The notes under the pieces are model-generated. The model was not told the DNA's origin. It saw only the letters and a list, made by a program, of their open reading frames with translations, and searched no databases. Positions 7,606 to 16,652 of a DNA stretch of 41,368 nt are shown piece after piece; positions within the stretch are counted from its first letter, which is position 1, and every line of letters starts with the position of its first letter. The position numbers and the translations under genes were made by a program. The stretch is from Klenkia sp. PcliD-1-E (GTDB taxonomy: Bacteria; Actinomycetota; Actinomycetes; Mycobacteriales; Geodermatophilaceae). The stretch spans positions 1 through 41,368 of the forward strand of contig NZ_JAMXRZ010000026.1 in assembly GCF_024124375.1 (NCBI RefSeq). Reading direction: 5' to 3'.

Positions 7606-9678
7606 GTGCGATGCGTGCGCTGGGTGGTCGTGGGGAAGCTTCTGGGAGCCGTCGTCGTCGCGGGCGTGCTCGTCGCCGCCGTGGCCGGGCCGTGGCTGGT
7701 CGGGCTCGACCTGGCCGGCCGCGCCGCCGCCGACAGCCAGGGGCCGGTGTCGAGCAACGCGGTCGAGGAGGTCACCACCGCACCGCTGCCGGGCATCACG
7801 CAGGTGCTGGCCGCCGACGGGTCGCTGATCGCCGACTTCTACGACCAGGACCGGGTGCCGGTCACCGCCGCGCAGATCGCGCCGGTCATGGGGACGGCGC
7901 TGGTGGACATCGAGGACTCCCGCTTCTACAGCCACGGCGGCGTCGACCCGATCGGCACGCTGCGCGCACTGGTGACCGACGTGTCCAGCGGTGGCGCGGC
8001 GCAGGGCGGGTCGACGATCACCCAGCAGCTGGTCAAGCAGACCCTGCTGCAGCGGGCGACCACCAGCCAGGGCCAGCAGGAGGCCACCGCCGACACCCTC
8101 GCCCGCAAGCTCACCGAGGCCCGGCTGGCGCTGGCGGTGGACGCCCGGCTGAGCAAGGCCGACGTCCTCACCCGGTACCTGAACACGGTGTACTTCGGCC
8201 ACGGTGCCTACGGCGTCCAGGCCGCGGCGCGGACCTACTTCTCCGTCGACGCCTCCGCGCTGACCCCGCTGCAGGCCGCCACCCTGGCCGGGCTGGTGCA
8301 GAACCCGTCGGCCGACGACCCGATCGCCCACCCCGACGTCGCGCAGGCCCGCCGGGACGTCGTGCTGCACCGGATGCACGACCTCGGTGACCTCTCCGAC
8401 GCCGACCTGGCCACCGACCTGGCCACCCCGGTGACCACGGTGCCCGGGGGCACCCCGCCGCAGGGGTGCGCGCAGGCCCTGGTGGGCGGCTTCTTCTGCA
8501 GCTACGTGCGCGGGTACCTGACCGGCACGCTCGGGCTGACCGACCAGCAGCTCGACGACGGCGGGCTGACCATCCAGACCACCCTGGAGCCGGGGGTGCA
8601 GCGGGCCGGGGACGCCGCGGTGGTGCGCACGGTGCCGCAGGACAGCCCGCTGGCCGCGGTCTACGACGTCGTCCAGCCCGGCACCGGGCACGTGCTGGCG
8701 ATGAGCGTGAACCGCACCTACGGCTGCACCGGCACCGGGTGCACCTCGGTGGACCTGCCGACCGCGGCCGCGCGCGGGTCGGGGTCGACCTACAAGCTGT
8801 TCACCGCGGCGTACGCGCTGCAGCACGGCTACACCGCGTCGTTCACCCAGACCACGTCGGACCCCTACACCTCGACGGTCTACAAGAAGAACGGCGGCAC
8901 GCGTGGGGCGCCCTACGTGGTGCAGAACGCGGGCCACTACCCGGAGACCCTCGACCTGGCCGATGCGCTGGTGGAGTCCTCCAACACCTTCTTCGTGGGG
9001 CTGGAGGACCACCTGGGCAGCGTCGCGGGCCCGGTGCGGGAGGCGCAGAAGCTGGGTCTGGCCTCCTTGACCGACCAGGACGCCCAGCAGGTCATCGACG
9101 GCGAGGAGGGCTCGTTCACCCTGGGCCCGCTGGCCACCAGCCCGCTGGACCTGGCCGATGCCTACGCGACGGTGTTCTCCGGGGGGACGCAGTGCGACCC
9201 GACCCCGGTGACGGCCGTCCTGGCCGCGGACGGGTCCCCGATGACCGGTGCCGACGGCGCCGCGCTGGACACCGGCGACCACTGCACGGCCGGCGCGCTG
9301 CCGGCGCCGGTGGCGCACACGCTGGCCCAGGTCATGCGCGGGGACGTGCAGTCCGACATCGGGACGGCCAGCCGCGCCCGCATCGCCGGGCACGACATCG
9401 CCGGCAAGACCGGGACGACGCAGGGCAACGTGTCGGTCGCCTTCGTCGGGTCGACGCCCGAGTACACGGCCAGCGTGCTCGTGTTCAACCCGGACGAGAA
9501 CGTCGACGTCGGTGGGTTCGGCGGCGGGAAGAGCGCGCAGATCTGGCACGACGCGATGGCCCCGGTGCTGGCCGCCGGGCCGACCGCGGCGTTCCCGGCC
9601 GCGGACCGTCAGGTGCTGGGCGTCCCCGCCGGCGGGGACTGCCCCTTCACCGAGGGCAACCTGACGCTGGTGTGCTGA
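7606..9678 (+). CDS. class A penicillin-binding protein (transglycosylase/transpeptidase)
   Basis: About 690 residues, building peptidoglycan outside the membrane. A signal-anchor helix lies near 7-32. The GT51 glycosyltransferase shows DIEDSRFYSHGGVD with the catalytic Glu near 103 and GGSTITQQLVKQ near 134. The transpeptidase shows S-T-Y-K at 394-397, S-S-N at 458-460 and K-T-G-T at 601-604. It ends shortly after the transpeptidase with no PASTA domain; the tail carries two cysteines. The start is uncertain: GTGs at 7606, 7615 and 7624 all fit, giving nearly the same protein. A gene of this type is, as I recall, absent from the equivalent M. tuberculosis block, so it may be a lineage-specific insertion. 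Confidence 0.9.
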   Translation: MRCVRWVVVGKLLGAVVVAGVLVAAVAGPWLVGLDLAGRAAADSQGPVSSNAVEEVTTAPLPGITQVLAADGSLIADFYDQDRVPVTAAQIAPVMGTALVDIEDSRFYSHGGVDPIGTLRALVTDVSSGGAAQGGSTITQQLVKQTLLQRATTSQGQQEATADTLARKLTEARLALAVDARLSKADVLTRYLNTVYFGHGAYGVQAAARTYFSVDASALTPLQAATLAGLVQNPSADDPIAHPDVAQARRDVVLHRMHDLGDLSDADLATDLATPVTTVPGGTPPQGCAQALVGGFFCSYVRGYLTGTLGLTDQQLDDGGLTIQTTLEPGVQRAGDAAVVRTVPQDSPLAAVYDVVQPGTGHVLAMSVNRTYGCTGTGCTSVDLPTAAARGSGSTYKLFTAAYALQHGYTASFTQTTSDPYTSTVYKKNGGTRGAPYVVQNAGHYPETLDLADALVESSNTFFVGLEDHLGSVAGPVREAQKLGLASLTDQDAQQVIDGEEGSFTLGPLATSPLDLADAYATVFSGGTQCDPTPVTAVLAADGSPMTGADGAALDTGDHCTAGALPAPVAHTLAQVMRGDVQSDIGTASRARIAGHDIAGKTGTTQGNVSVAFVGSTPEYTASVLVFNPDENVDVGGFGGGKSAQIWHDAMAPVLAAGPTAAFPAADRQVLGVPAGGDCPFTEGNLTLVC

Positions 9679-9688
9679 ACGGGGCCGG

Positions 9689-10582
9689 TCAGCCCTGCTC
9701 GCGGGCCAGCTTCTCCTTGCGGTTGCGCAGCAGAGTCAGGAACGGCGGGCGGGCCTGGTGCGCCTCCTCCCAGGCCAGCAGCTCGTCCACCGTCACCGGC
9801 TGGTAGCCGCGGAGGCGGCCGCGCAGCTGGGCGATGGTGAAACCCTCGTACCCGGTCACCGGCGCCTCGGCGGCCACCTCGTGCGCGGCGTCGATGGCCT
9901 TCTCCGACGCCGCGATGACCGCGTCGTCCTCGGCGGCGGAGTCGCTCATCCCGACGGCGAGCTCGTCGACGGTCGCGGTGATCTCGTCGGCCTCGGGGTC
10001 GTCGGGCAATGCGGCCACGTCGGCGTCGGTGAGCGCGGCACCCCCGAGGTCGGCGGTCAGGCCGGTGGCCAGCAGCTCCTCGGTGGCCAGCGTCTCGTCG
10101 GCGAGGTCGTCGTCGCCGATCGCCGCCGCCTCGTCGACGACCAGCACGGGCTCCTCGAACGGCTCGTCGGCCAGGTCGTCGGCTTGGTCGTCGACGGGGC
10201 CGTCGGCAGGGGTCCCGTCGTCGACCAGGTAGCCGTCGGGGGCGAAGGCGTCCTCGGGGTCGACCGGGACGCGGTCGAAGGAGGAGGTGCGCGACCCCAG
10301 GCCGCCGGTCGCGGTGGGCCGGGCCGGGGGCAGGTCGTCCTCGTCGTCGTCGAAGGTGGCCAGGCCGGGTTCGTCCTCGCCGCGCAGGCCGGTCAGCAGC
10401 TCGTCGCCGCGGGCGACCAGCCCGGTGTACTCCTGCTGCACCTTCAGGGCCGTCTGCATGGCCAGCCCGATGGCGCGGACGGGGAGACCGGGGAGGGTCT
10501 CGGGCAGCTTGCGGGCCTCGTCCAGCAGCGTGGCGGCCAGCCCGGCGGCGGCGCGGACGGGTTCGGGGATCTCACGGGCCAT
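9689..10582 (-). CDS. acidic 'lipid droplet-associated' protein (Rv1109c-like)
   Basis: 297 residues. A helical, amphipathic N-terminus (about 1-70, with [20 protein letters not shown]) is followed by a long, strongly acidic, Asp/Glu/Ala-rich middle of about 150 residues that looks disordered. A conserved C-terminal module starts near 240 ([20 protein letters not shown], then [20 protein letters not shown]). The gene lies between xseA and ispH, the position of Rv1109c, whose family is annotated as lipid droplet-associated in actinobacteria. Function is not established; the C-terminal module may be a protein-protein domain. ATG 10582 was chosen because upstream residues overlap the ispH promoter. 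Confidence 0.75.
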   Translation of the reverse strand: MAREIPEPVRAAAGLAATLLDEARKLPETLPGLPVRAIGLAMQTALKVQQEYTGLVARGDELLTGLRGEDEPGLATFDDDEDDLPPARPTATGGLGSRTSSFDRVPVDPEDAFAPDGYLVDDGTPADGPVDDQADDLADEPFEEPVLVVDEAAAIGDDDLADETLATEELLATGLTADLGGAALTDADVAALPDDPEADEITATVDELAVGMSDSAAEDDAVIAASEKAIDAAHEVAAEAPVTGYEGFTIAQLRGRLRGYQPVTVDELLAWEEAHQARPPFLTLLRNRKEKLAREQG

Positions 10583-10630
10583 GGGGGAAGGGTGCCCCAG
10601 CGAGCGCTGCGGCGCGCCCGGAGGCCCACG

Positions 10631-10636
10631 TACCGT
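10631..10636 (+). promoter_or_regulatory. -10 element of ispH (leaderless)
   Basis: TACCGT lies 7 nt before the ispH ATG and no Shine-Dalgarno sequence is present. This predicts transcription starting at or next to the A of the ATG. Confidence 0.6.
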
Positions 10637-10643
10637 GGGCGCC

Positions 10644-11627
10644 ATGCCTGCTGATCAGCGCGGACGTGTCCTGCTCGCCGACCCCCGTGGCTACTGCGCC
10701 GGTGTCGACCGCGCGGTGATCGCGGTGGAGAAGGCCCTGGAGATCCACGGCGCCCCGGTCTACGTCCGGAAGCAGATCGTGCACAACAAGCACGTCGTCG
10801 CCACCCTCGAGCGCCGTGGCGCGGTCTTCGTCGAGGAGACCGACGAGGTGCCCGAGGGCGCGGTGGTCGTGTTCAGCGCGCACGGGGTGTCCCCGGCCGT
10901 GCACGAGCAGGCCGCGGCCCGCCAGCTGCGCACCATCGACGCGACGTGCCCGCTGGTCACCAAGGTGCACAAGGAGGCCAAGCGGTTCGCCGCCGAGGAC
11001 TACGACATCCTGCTGATCGGCCACCGCGGGCACGAGGAGGTCGAGGGCACGATGGGCGAGGCGCCCGAGCGCACCCAGCTCGTCGACGGCGCCGAGGACG
11101 TCGCGAACGTGCAGGTGCGCGACCCGGAGAAGGTCGTGTGGCTGTCCCAGACCACGCTGTCGGTGGACGAGACGCTGGCCACGGTCGACCAGCTCAAGGG
11201 CCGGTTCCCGGGTCTGCAGGCCCCGCCCAGCGACGACATCTGCTACGCCACCCAGAACCGCCAGCAGGCGGTCAAGCAGATGGCCGCCGAGTGCGACCTG
11301 GTGCTGGTGGTCGGCTCGACCAACTCGTCGAACTCCGTGCGGCTGGTCGAGGTCGCGCTGGAGGCCGGTGCCCGGGCCTCCTACCTGGTCGACTACGCCG
11401 CCGAGGTGGACGAGGCCTGGCTCGAGGGCGTCTCGACCGTCGGGGTGACCAGCGGGGCGTCGGTGCCCGAGGTGCTGGTGTCGGAGCTGCTGGACTGGCT
11501 GGCCCAGCGCGGCTACCCCGACGTGGAGACGGTGAAGGCGGCCGAGGAGCGGCTGGTCTTCGCCCTGCCGCAGGAGCTCAAGCAGCGCCGGCAGGCCCTC
11601 GCGGTCGACACCGCGACGGACGACTGA
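10644..11627 (+). CDS. ispH: 4-hydroxy-3-methylbut-2-enyl diphosphate reductase
   Basis: A 327-residue IspH (LytB), the last enzyme of the MEP isoprenoid pathway, reducing HMBPP to IPP and DMAPP with a 4Fe-4S cluster. The three cluster cysteines are at 18 ([10 protein letters not shown]), 102 ([11 protein letters not shown]) and 200 ([11 protein letters not shown]). Substrate residues are also present: VHNKH near 46-50, SAHGVSP near 79, HEEVEGT near 130 and [13 protein letters not shown] 10644 is favoured by the -10 box 7 nt upstream. The gene is divergent from the acidic protein gene and convergent with the DUF6542 gene. Confidence 0.96.
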   Translation: MPADQRGRVLLADPRGYCAGVDRAVIAVEKALEIHGAPVYVRKQIVHNKHVVATLERRGAVFVEETDEVPEGAVVVFSAHGVSPAVHEQAAARQLRTIDATCPLVTKVHKEAKRFAAEDYDILLIGHRGHEEVEGTMGEAPERTQLVDGAEDVANVQVRDPEKVVWLSQTTLSVDETLATVDQLKGRFPGLQAPPSDDICYATQNRQQAVKQMAAECDLVLVVGSTNSSNSVRLVEVALEAGARASYLVDYAAEVDEAWLEGVSTVGVTSGASVPEVLVSELLDWLAQRGYPDVETVKAAEERLVFALPQELKQRRQALAVDTATDD

Positions 11628-11634
11628 CCGGCCA

Positions 11635-11660
11635 CCGGTCCCGCAGCGGTGCGGGACCGG
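11635..11660. terminator. bidirectional terminator between ispH and DUF6542 gene
   Basis: A perfect 10-bp stem (CCGGTCCCGC and its complement) with a 6-nt loop lies in the 39-bp gap between two converging genes. There is no U-tract. Confidence 0.7.
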
Positions 11661-11666
11661 CCGGCC

Positions 11667-12233
11667 TCAGCGGCGGGTGACCGCCCGGACCAGGGCGACG
11701 ACCAGGGCGGCGCCGACGGCGATGGCCATGGCGGGGAAGCCGCGGATGAGCAGCGTGGCGATCGTCGGCAGCGAGAGCGTGGCCGACGGCGCGAGGACGA
11801 TGTTGACCAGCGCGACACCCACGAACACCAGCGGCGGGGCGACGGCGACGGTGGCCAGGTCGCGCCGGCGGACCAGCAGCCCGGCCGCGACGGTGGACCC
11901 GACGAGGGCGATCGTGGTGAGCGTGCCGAGCCCGACCCCGAGGTAGGAGTCGGCGGCCGCGGCGGCGAGGGTCACGAGGAAGACGCCGAGCACGCCGAGG
12001 GCGCCGGCCACCCCGCGCTGGGGGGCGGCAGCGCGGCGCGGGGCCTGGCGCTGGCTGCGGCCGGCGTCACGCCGGCCGTCACGGCGGGGGTCGCGGGCCC
12101 CGGGGCGCTGGGGCCGGGACGACCCCGAGGAGAGGTCGTCGAAGGACCAGTCGTCCTGCGCCACGGACCGGCTCCGGGGTGCTCCGGCGCGGGGCCTGGG
12201 AGCGTCGCCGGGGTAGCTGCGCTCGGGACGCAC
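11667..12233 (-). CDS. DUF6542-type membrane protein
   Basis: 188 residues. A charged, Arg/Pro/Ser-rich cytoplasmic N-terminus (about 1-75) with an FDDL motif is followed by four hydrophobic helices ending in a basic tail (VRAVTRR). The pattern and the place between ispH and ychF match Rv1111c and the DUF6542 family, of unknown function. GTG 12233 was chosen because GGGAGG lies 5 nt upstream; an ATG or GTG further up would read into the leader. A likely promoter is about 100 nt upstream. Confidence 0.75.
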   Translation of the reverse strand: MRPERSYPGDAPRPRAGAPRSRSVAQDDWSFDDLSSGSSRPQRPGARDPRRDGRRDAGRSQRQAPRRAAAPQRGVAGALGVLGVFLVTLAAAAADSYLGVGLGTLTTIALVGSTVAAGLLVRRRDLATVAVAPPLVFVGVALVNIVLAPSATLSLPTIATLLIRGFPAMAIAVGAALVVALVRAVTRR

Positions 12234-12330
12234 CGCACCCTCCCGCCTGGATCCGACTGCACTGATCGGTGCGATGGTGCACCTCCTCGCTGCCGACAGC
12301 ACCCCTGCGGAGCCGCCGTTCGATCACCGC

Positions 12331-12336
12331 ACGGTA
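12331..12336 (-). promoter_or_regulatory. candidate -10 for the DUF6542 gene
   Basis: TACCGT on the minus strand, flanked by TTCGA and TCGAA half-sites (about 12320-12346), in the 170-bp gap between rmuC and the DUF6542 gene. It would give a leader of roughly 90 nt containing the GGGAGG ribosome site. Apart from this the gap shows nothing recognisable. Confidence 0.35.
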
Positions 12337-12403
12337 ACGGTCGAACCTGTCCGGCAGCTGGAGGTGCGCGCGTGCTGGCCGGGCGCGTCGCGCACGACCG
12401 GTC

Positions 12404-13453
12404 TCACCCGGTGCGCAGCTCCGGGTCGGGGGCAGGGTGCAGCTCGCGGACCTGGGCGCTGACCGGGGCCGGGGTGGGCACGGGGGTGGCGGAGACCCCG
12501 AGGTCGTCGAAGCGCCGGGCGGTGGTGAGGACCGACCGCTCGTAGCTGCCCACCGTGTCGTTGAACCGGCCCACCGCGGACCCGAGGGCGGCGCCGAGCT
12601 TGGTCAGGTGCCCGGACAGGGTGCCCAGCCGGGTGTGCAGCAGGCGGCCGACCTCCAGCACCGCGCCGGCGTCGCGAGCCAGCCGCTCGGTGCGCCAGGA
12701 GTAGGCGACGGTGCGCAGCAGGGCGAGCAGGGTGCTGGGGGTGGCGATCACCACGTCGCGGCCGAAGGCGTGCTCGAGCAGGCCGGGCTCGGCCTCCAGC
12801 GCCGTGGTGAGGAATCCGTCGGAGGGCACGAAGAGGACGGTGAAGGGTGCGGCGGGGTCGAAGGCGGTGGGGTAGCGGCGGGCGGCCAACGCCTCGACGT
12901 GTGCGCGCAGCTGGCGGGCGTGCTCGGCGACGCGGGCGACCCGGACGGTCTCGTCGGTGGCCTGCACGGCCTCGATCCAGCCGGCGAAGGGGACCTTGGC
13001 GTCGACCACCACGTGCTTGCCGTCGGCCAGGGTGACCACCAGGTCGGGCCGGACCCCTGCGCCCAGGTCGTTGACCGAGGAGGGCTGCTGCACGAAGTCC
13101 GCGTGCTCGAGGAGGCCCGCGACCTCGACCAGCCGGCGCAGCTGCACCTCGCCCCACCGGCCGCGCACGTGCGGGGTGCGCAGCGCGGTGACCAGGGCCG
13201 CGGTCTCCTGGCGCAGCAGCGCCGAGGTCTGCCCCACCGTGCCCACCTGCTCGCGCAGCTCGCCGTGCGCGGTGGCCCGGTCGCGCTCGATGCCGGCCAG
13301 CAGCCGGTGCAGGTGGTCCAGCGACTCGTGCACCGGCTCCAGGCCGTCGGGCTGCGGGGCGCGGCGCCGGACCACGGCGACGACCCCGAGGGTGACCGCG
13401 GTGGCCAGCAGCGCACCGACGAGCAGGCCCAGCAGCAGGGAGGCGGCGTCCAT
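12404..13453 (-). CDS. rmuC: RmuC-type DNA recombination protein
   Basis: 349 residues. An N-terminal membrane helix (about 5-28) is followed by a helical, coiled-coil stretch to about residue 90 and then the RmuC nuclease-like domain with RGRWGEVQLRRLVEVAGL, RPDLVVTLADGKHVVVDAKV and the TVLFVPSDGFLTTALE segment. RmuC limits recombination at inverted repeats in E. coli; the biochemical role is inferred from a PD-(D/E)xK-like fold. It sits next to two alkylation-repair genes on the same strand, 36 bp after ogt's stop side, and may share in DNA repair. Confidence 0.88.
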   Translation of the reverse strand: MDAASLLLGLLVGALLATAVTLGVVAVVRRRAPQPDGLEPVHESLDHLHRLLAGIERDRATAHGELREQVGTVGQTSALLRQETAALVTALRTPHVRGRWGEVQLRRLVEVAGLLEHADFVQQPSSVNDLGAGVRPDLVVTLADGKHVVVDAKVPFAGWIEAVQATDETVRVARVAEHARQLRAHVEALAARRYPTAFDPAAPFTVLFVPSDGFLTTALEAEPGLLEHAFGRDVVIATPSTLLALLRTVAYSWRTERLARDAGAVLEVGRLLHTRLGTLSGHLTKLGAALGSAVGRFNDTVGSYERSVLTTARRFDDLGVSATPVPTPAPVSAQVRELHPAPDPELRTG

Positions 13454-13489
13454 GCCCGGGAGGGTGCCCGAGGGGTCCGACAGAACCGG

Positions 13490-14011
13490 TCAGGCAGGCG
13501 CCGGGGTGGGCACGGGCGCGTGCGCCGCCTCGTGGTCCAGCAGCCAGCGCTTGACCGGCGTCCCCCAGCGGAAGCCGCCGAGCCCGCCGCCGGTGGCCAG
13601 CACCCGGTGGCACGGGACGAACAGCGCGGCGGCGTTGCGGGCGCACGCCCCGGCCGCGGCGCGCACCGCGGCCGGGCGGCCGCACCGGGCGGCGAACTCC
13701 GCGTAGCTGTCGGGCTGCCCGGCCGGCACGGTGCGCAGCACCTCCCAGGCCTCCTGCAGGAAGGGGCCCGACCGCTGCCGGACCGCCACCCCGTCGATCG
13801 CCGCGACGTCGCCGGCGTGGAAGGCGTCGACGACGTCGAGCACGGGCAGCCGCTCCACTGCGGTGACCTCGGCCGGCCGCAGCGAGCGGTGCACCACGGG
13901 GAGCAGGTCGCCGATGTCGGCGGTCCAGCCGCTGGCGAGCACCGCGTCGTCCTGCACGAGGACGGTGAAGGGCCCGATCGGGGTCCCGGTGGTTGCGTGC
14001 AGCGCGGTCAT
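13490..14011 (-). CDS. ogt: methylated-DNA--protein-cysteine methyltransferase
   Basis: A 173-residue suicide repair protein that takes the methyl group from O6-methylguanine. The active site is FVPCHRVLATGG with Cys134 and the DNA-binding helix is RAAAGACARNAAALF. The N-terminal half is the usual variable domain. ATG 14011 overlaps the stop of the Ada-AlkA gene by 4 nt (ATGA), so the two repair enzymes are translationally coupled. Confidence 0.94.
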   Translation of the reverse strand: MTALHATTGTPIGPFTVLVQDDAVLASGWTADIGDLLPVVHRSLRPAEVTAVERLPVLDVVDAFHAGDVAAIDGVAVRQRSGPFLQEAWEVLRTVPAGQPDSYAEFAARCGRPAAVRAAAGACARNAAALFVPCHRVLATGGGLGGFRWGTPVKRWLLDHEAAHAPVPTPAPA

Positions 14012-15510
14012 GGCGAGTCCTCGGGGTGGCGGGTGAACAGGGCGGGGGCGGACATCGCCCACAGGTGCAGCACGGCGTAGGAGCGCCAGGGCCGCCAGCG
14101 GGTGGCGGCGTCGGCGTCCGAGCTGCCGAGCGCCGTGAGCGCGCGGCGCAGGGCGAGGTCGCCGGGCAGCCAGACATCGGGGTCACCGAGGCCGCGCAGT
14201 GCGACGAGCGCGACGGTCCACGGCCCGATGCCCGGCAGCGCCAGCAGAGCGCGGCCGGCCTCGGCGCGGTCGGCCCCCGGGCCCAGGTCGACGTCCCCGC
14301 CGGCCAGCGCCGCGGCGAGGGCGTGCACGGTGGCGCGCCGCTTGCCCGTCAGCCCGACGGCGCCGAGGTCGGCGTCGACGAGCGCCTGCGGCCGGGGGAA
14401 GGCGTGGGTGAGCGTGCCGACCGGCTCGGGCAGCGGGGTGCCGGCGGCGGTGAGCACGCGGGCGGTGAAGGTGCGGGCGCCGGCCAGGGAGACGTGCTGG
14501 CCCAGCACCGCGCGGACGGCGGCCTCGGCGGCGTCGGGGTGGGTGGGCACCCGCCGCCCGGGCGCGGCACGGACCAGCCGGGTCAGCGCGGGGTCGGCGG
14601 CGAGCACGTCGTCCACGGCCGTGGGGTCGGCGTCCAGGTCGAGCAGGTGCCGGCAGCGGGCCACCGCCGTCCCCAGGTCGCGCAGCTCGCCCAGGTGCAG
14701 CCGGGCGGTGACCGAGGCGCCGTCGGCACCGGGGGAGAGCCGGACGACGCCGGGGCCGTGGGGGAGGTCGAGGACGCGGGAGAAGGTGGTGCCGTCCCAC
14801 TCCTCCAGACCGGGGACGGCGTGGCCGCCGAGGAACAGCAGCACCTCCGGCGCGCTGAACGGGGCGCGGGCGGCCAGCCGCAGGGTGAACCAGCCCGACG
14901 GGCCGTGCGCGGCCCGCGAGCGGGACCCGCGCAGCCCGGTCGGGGTGGTGGCGAAGACCTCGCGGACGGTGTCGTTGAACTGCCGGACGCTGGCGAACCC
15001 GGCGGCGAAGGCGATGTCGGCGACGGGCAGGTCGGTGGTCTCCAGCAGCACCCGGGCGGTCTGCGCACGCTGGGCGCGGGCCAGGGCGAGCGGGCCGACG
15101 CCGAGCTCCCCGACCACCAGCCGGTGCAGCTGCCGCTCGCTGTAGCCCAGTGCGGACGCCAGCCCGCGCACGCCGCTGCGCTCGACCTCGCCGTCGGCGA
15201 CCAGCCGGACGGCGCGGGCCACGACATCGGCCCGGACATCCCACTCCGGCGAGCCGGGGACGGCGTCCGGGCGGCAGCGGCGGCAGGCGCGGAAGCCGGC
15301 CGCCTGGGCGCCCGCCGCCGTGGGGTGGAAGGAGACGTTGCCCGGCAGCGGCGTCCGGGCCGGGCAGGAGGGGCGGCAGTAGATGCCCGTGGTGTGCACC
15401 GCGGTGAAGAACCAGCCGTCGAAGCGGGCGTCGCGGCTGGCGACGGCGCGGTAGCAGCGCTCGTCGTCCAGTCCGCGTCCTTCGAGCAGCTCGGTCACGG
15501 GACCGAGCAT
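14008..15510 (-). CDS. Ada-AlkA fusion: alkylation sensor and 3-methyladenine glycosylase
   Basis: About 500 residues joining three parts. First, an Ada-type zinc domain with four cysteines (45, 49, 76, 79, in the Ada spacing of 4, 27 and 3) that can accept methyl groups from phosphotriesters. Second, an AraC-type helix-turn-helix pair (about 93-185; ASALGYSERQLHRLV, FASVRQFNDTVREVF). Third, an AlkA N-domain and HhH-GPD glycosylase with LPGIGPWTVALVALRGL and the catalytic Asp in PGDLALRRAL. It should be both regulator and enzyme of the adaptive response. The start is uncertain: ATG 15510 used here; GTG 15498 and GTG 15549 are also in frame. Confidence 0.92.
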   Translation of the reverse strand: MLGPVTELLEGRGLDDERCYRAVASRDARFDGWFFTAVHTTGIYCRPSCPARTPLPGNVSFHPTAAGAQAAGFRACRRCRPDAVPGSPEWDVRADVVARAVRLVADGEVERSGVRGLASALGYSERQLHRLVVGELGVGPLALARAQRAQTARVLLETTDLPVADIAFAAGFASVRQFNDTVREVFATTPTGLRGSRSRAAHGPSGWFTLRLAARAPFSAPEVLLFLGGHAVPGLEEWDGTTFSRVLDLPHGPGVVRLSPGADGASVTARLHLGELRDLGTAVARCRHLLDLDADPTAVDDVLAADPALTRLVRAAPGRRVPTHPDAAEAAVRAVLGQHVSLAGARTFTARVLTAAGTPLPEPVGTLTHAFPRPQALVDADLGAVGLTGKRRATVHALAAALAGGDVDLGPGADRAEAGRALLALPGIGPWTVALVALRGLGDPDVWLPGDLALRRALTALGSSDADAATRWRPWRSYAVLHLWAMSAPALFTRHPEDSP

Positions 15511-15564
15511 GCCAGCGGGGCCGGAGGGGTTCTGGCGGGAATCGGACACGACGGTGGGGCCCCG

Positions 15565-15570
15565 TACCCT
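15565..15570 (+). promoter_or_regulatory. -10 element of ychF (leaderless)
   Basis: TACCCT lies 8 nt before the ychF GTG, with no ribosome site between. It also lies in the spacer shared with the divergent Ada-AlkA gene. Confidence 0.55.
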
Positions 15571-15578
15571 GGCTCCCC

Positions 15579-16652
15579 GTGAGTCTCACCATCGGGATCG
15601 TCGGCCTGCCCAACGTCGGCAAGTCGACCCTGTTCAACGCGCTGACCAAGAACGACGTGCTGGCGGCGAACTACCCGTTCGCCACCATCGAGCCGAACGT
15701 GGGCGTCGTCGGCGTCCCCGACACCCGACTGGGTGTGCTGGCGCAGCTGTTCGGCAGCGCGAAGACCATCCCGGCGACGGTGTCCTTCGTCGACATCGCC
15801 GGCATCGTGCGGGGCGCCAGCGAGGGGCAGGGGCTGGGCAACAAGTTCCTCGCCAACATCCGCGAGTCCGACGCGATCTGCCAGGTCATCCGGGTGTTCG
15901 CCGACCCCGATGTCGTGCACGTCGACGGCAAGGTGTCCCCGAAGGACGACATCGAGACGATCAACACCGAGCTCCTGCTCGCGGACCTGCAGACGCTGGA
16001 GAAGGCGGTCCCGCGGCTGGAGAAGGAGATGCGCAAGGACAAGGACCGCAAGGCCCTGTACGACGCCGCGGTCGCCGCGCAGCAGGTGCTGGACGGCGGG
16101 CAGACCCTGTTCGCCGCTGGGGTGGACACCGAGCCGCTGCGCGAGCTGGGCCTGATGACCACCAAGCCGTTCCTCTACGTGTTCAACGTCGACTCGGACG
16201 AGCTGGGCAACACCGAGCTCCTCGACGAGCTGCGCGCGCTGGTCGCCCCGGCCGAGGCAATCGTGCTCGACGCGCAGACCGAGGCCGAGCTGGCCGAGCT
16301 GCCCGACGAGGAGGCCGCCGAGCTGCTGGCCGCCGTCGGGCAGGAGGAGCCGGGCCTGCACCAGCTCGCCCGGGTCGGGTTCGCCACCCTGGGCCTGCAG
16401 ACCTACCTGACCGCCGGCCCCAAGGAGTCGCGCGCCTGGACCATCCCGGTCGGGGCCACCGCGCCCCAGGCCGCCGGGGTCATCCACACCGACTTCCAGC
16501 GCGGCTTCATCAAGGCCGAGGTGGTCTCCTTCGGCGACCTGGTCGCCGCCGGCTCGATGGCCGAGGCCAAGTCCCGCGGCCAGGTGCGCATCGAGGGCAA
16601 GGACTACGTGATGGCCGACGGCGACGTGGTCGAGTTCCGCTTCAACGTCTGA
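15579..16652 (+). CDS. ychF: redox-regulated ATPase/GTPase YchF
   Basis: A 357-residue Obg-family P-loop NTPase. Walker A is GLPNVGKST (about 8-16), G3 is DIAGIVRGASEGQGLGNKFL, and the C-terminal TGS domain begins near 280 (LGLQTYLTAGPKESRAWTI) and ends in ADGDVVEFRFNV. YchF usually binds ATP rather than GTP and associates with ribosomes; its exact role is unsettled. GTG 15579 gives the standard N-terminus MSLTIGIVG. It is convergent with the CtaG-like gene, with the two coding ends overlapping by 11 bp. Confidence 0.96.
   Translation: MSLTIGIVGLPNVGKSTLFNALTKNDVLAANYPFATIEPNVGVVGVPDTRLGVLAQLFGSAKTIPATVSFVDIAGIVRGASEGQGLGNKFLANIRESDAICQVIRVFADPDVVHVDGKVSPKDDIETINTELLLADLQTLEKAVPRLEKEMRKDKDRKALYDAAVAAQQVLDGGQTLFAAGVDTEPLRELGLMTTKPFLYVFNVDSDELGNTELLDELRALVAPAEAIVLDAQTEAELAELPDEEAAELLAAVGQEEPGLHQLARVGFATLGLQTYLTAGPKESRAWTIPVGATAPQAAGVIHTDFQRGFIKAEVVSFGDLVAAGSMAEAKSRGQVRIEGKDYVMADGDVVEFRFNV

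Noticed and set aside
12274-12462. 62-residue plus-strand frame between DUF6542 and rmuC
   Set aside because: Overlaps the end of rmuC on the other strand, has no ribosome site and reads like random high-GC sequence.
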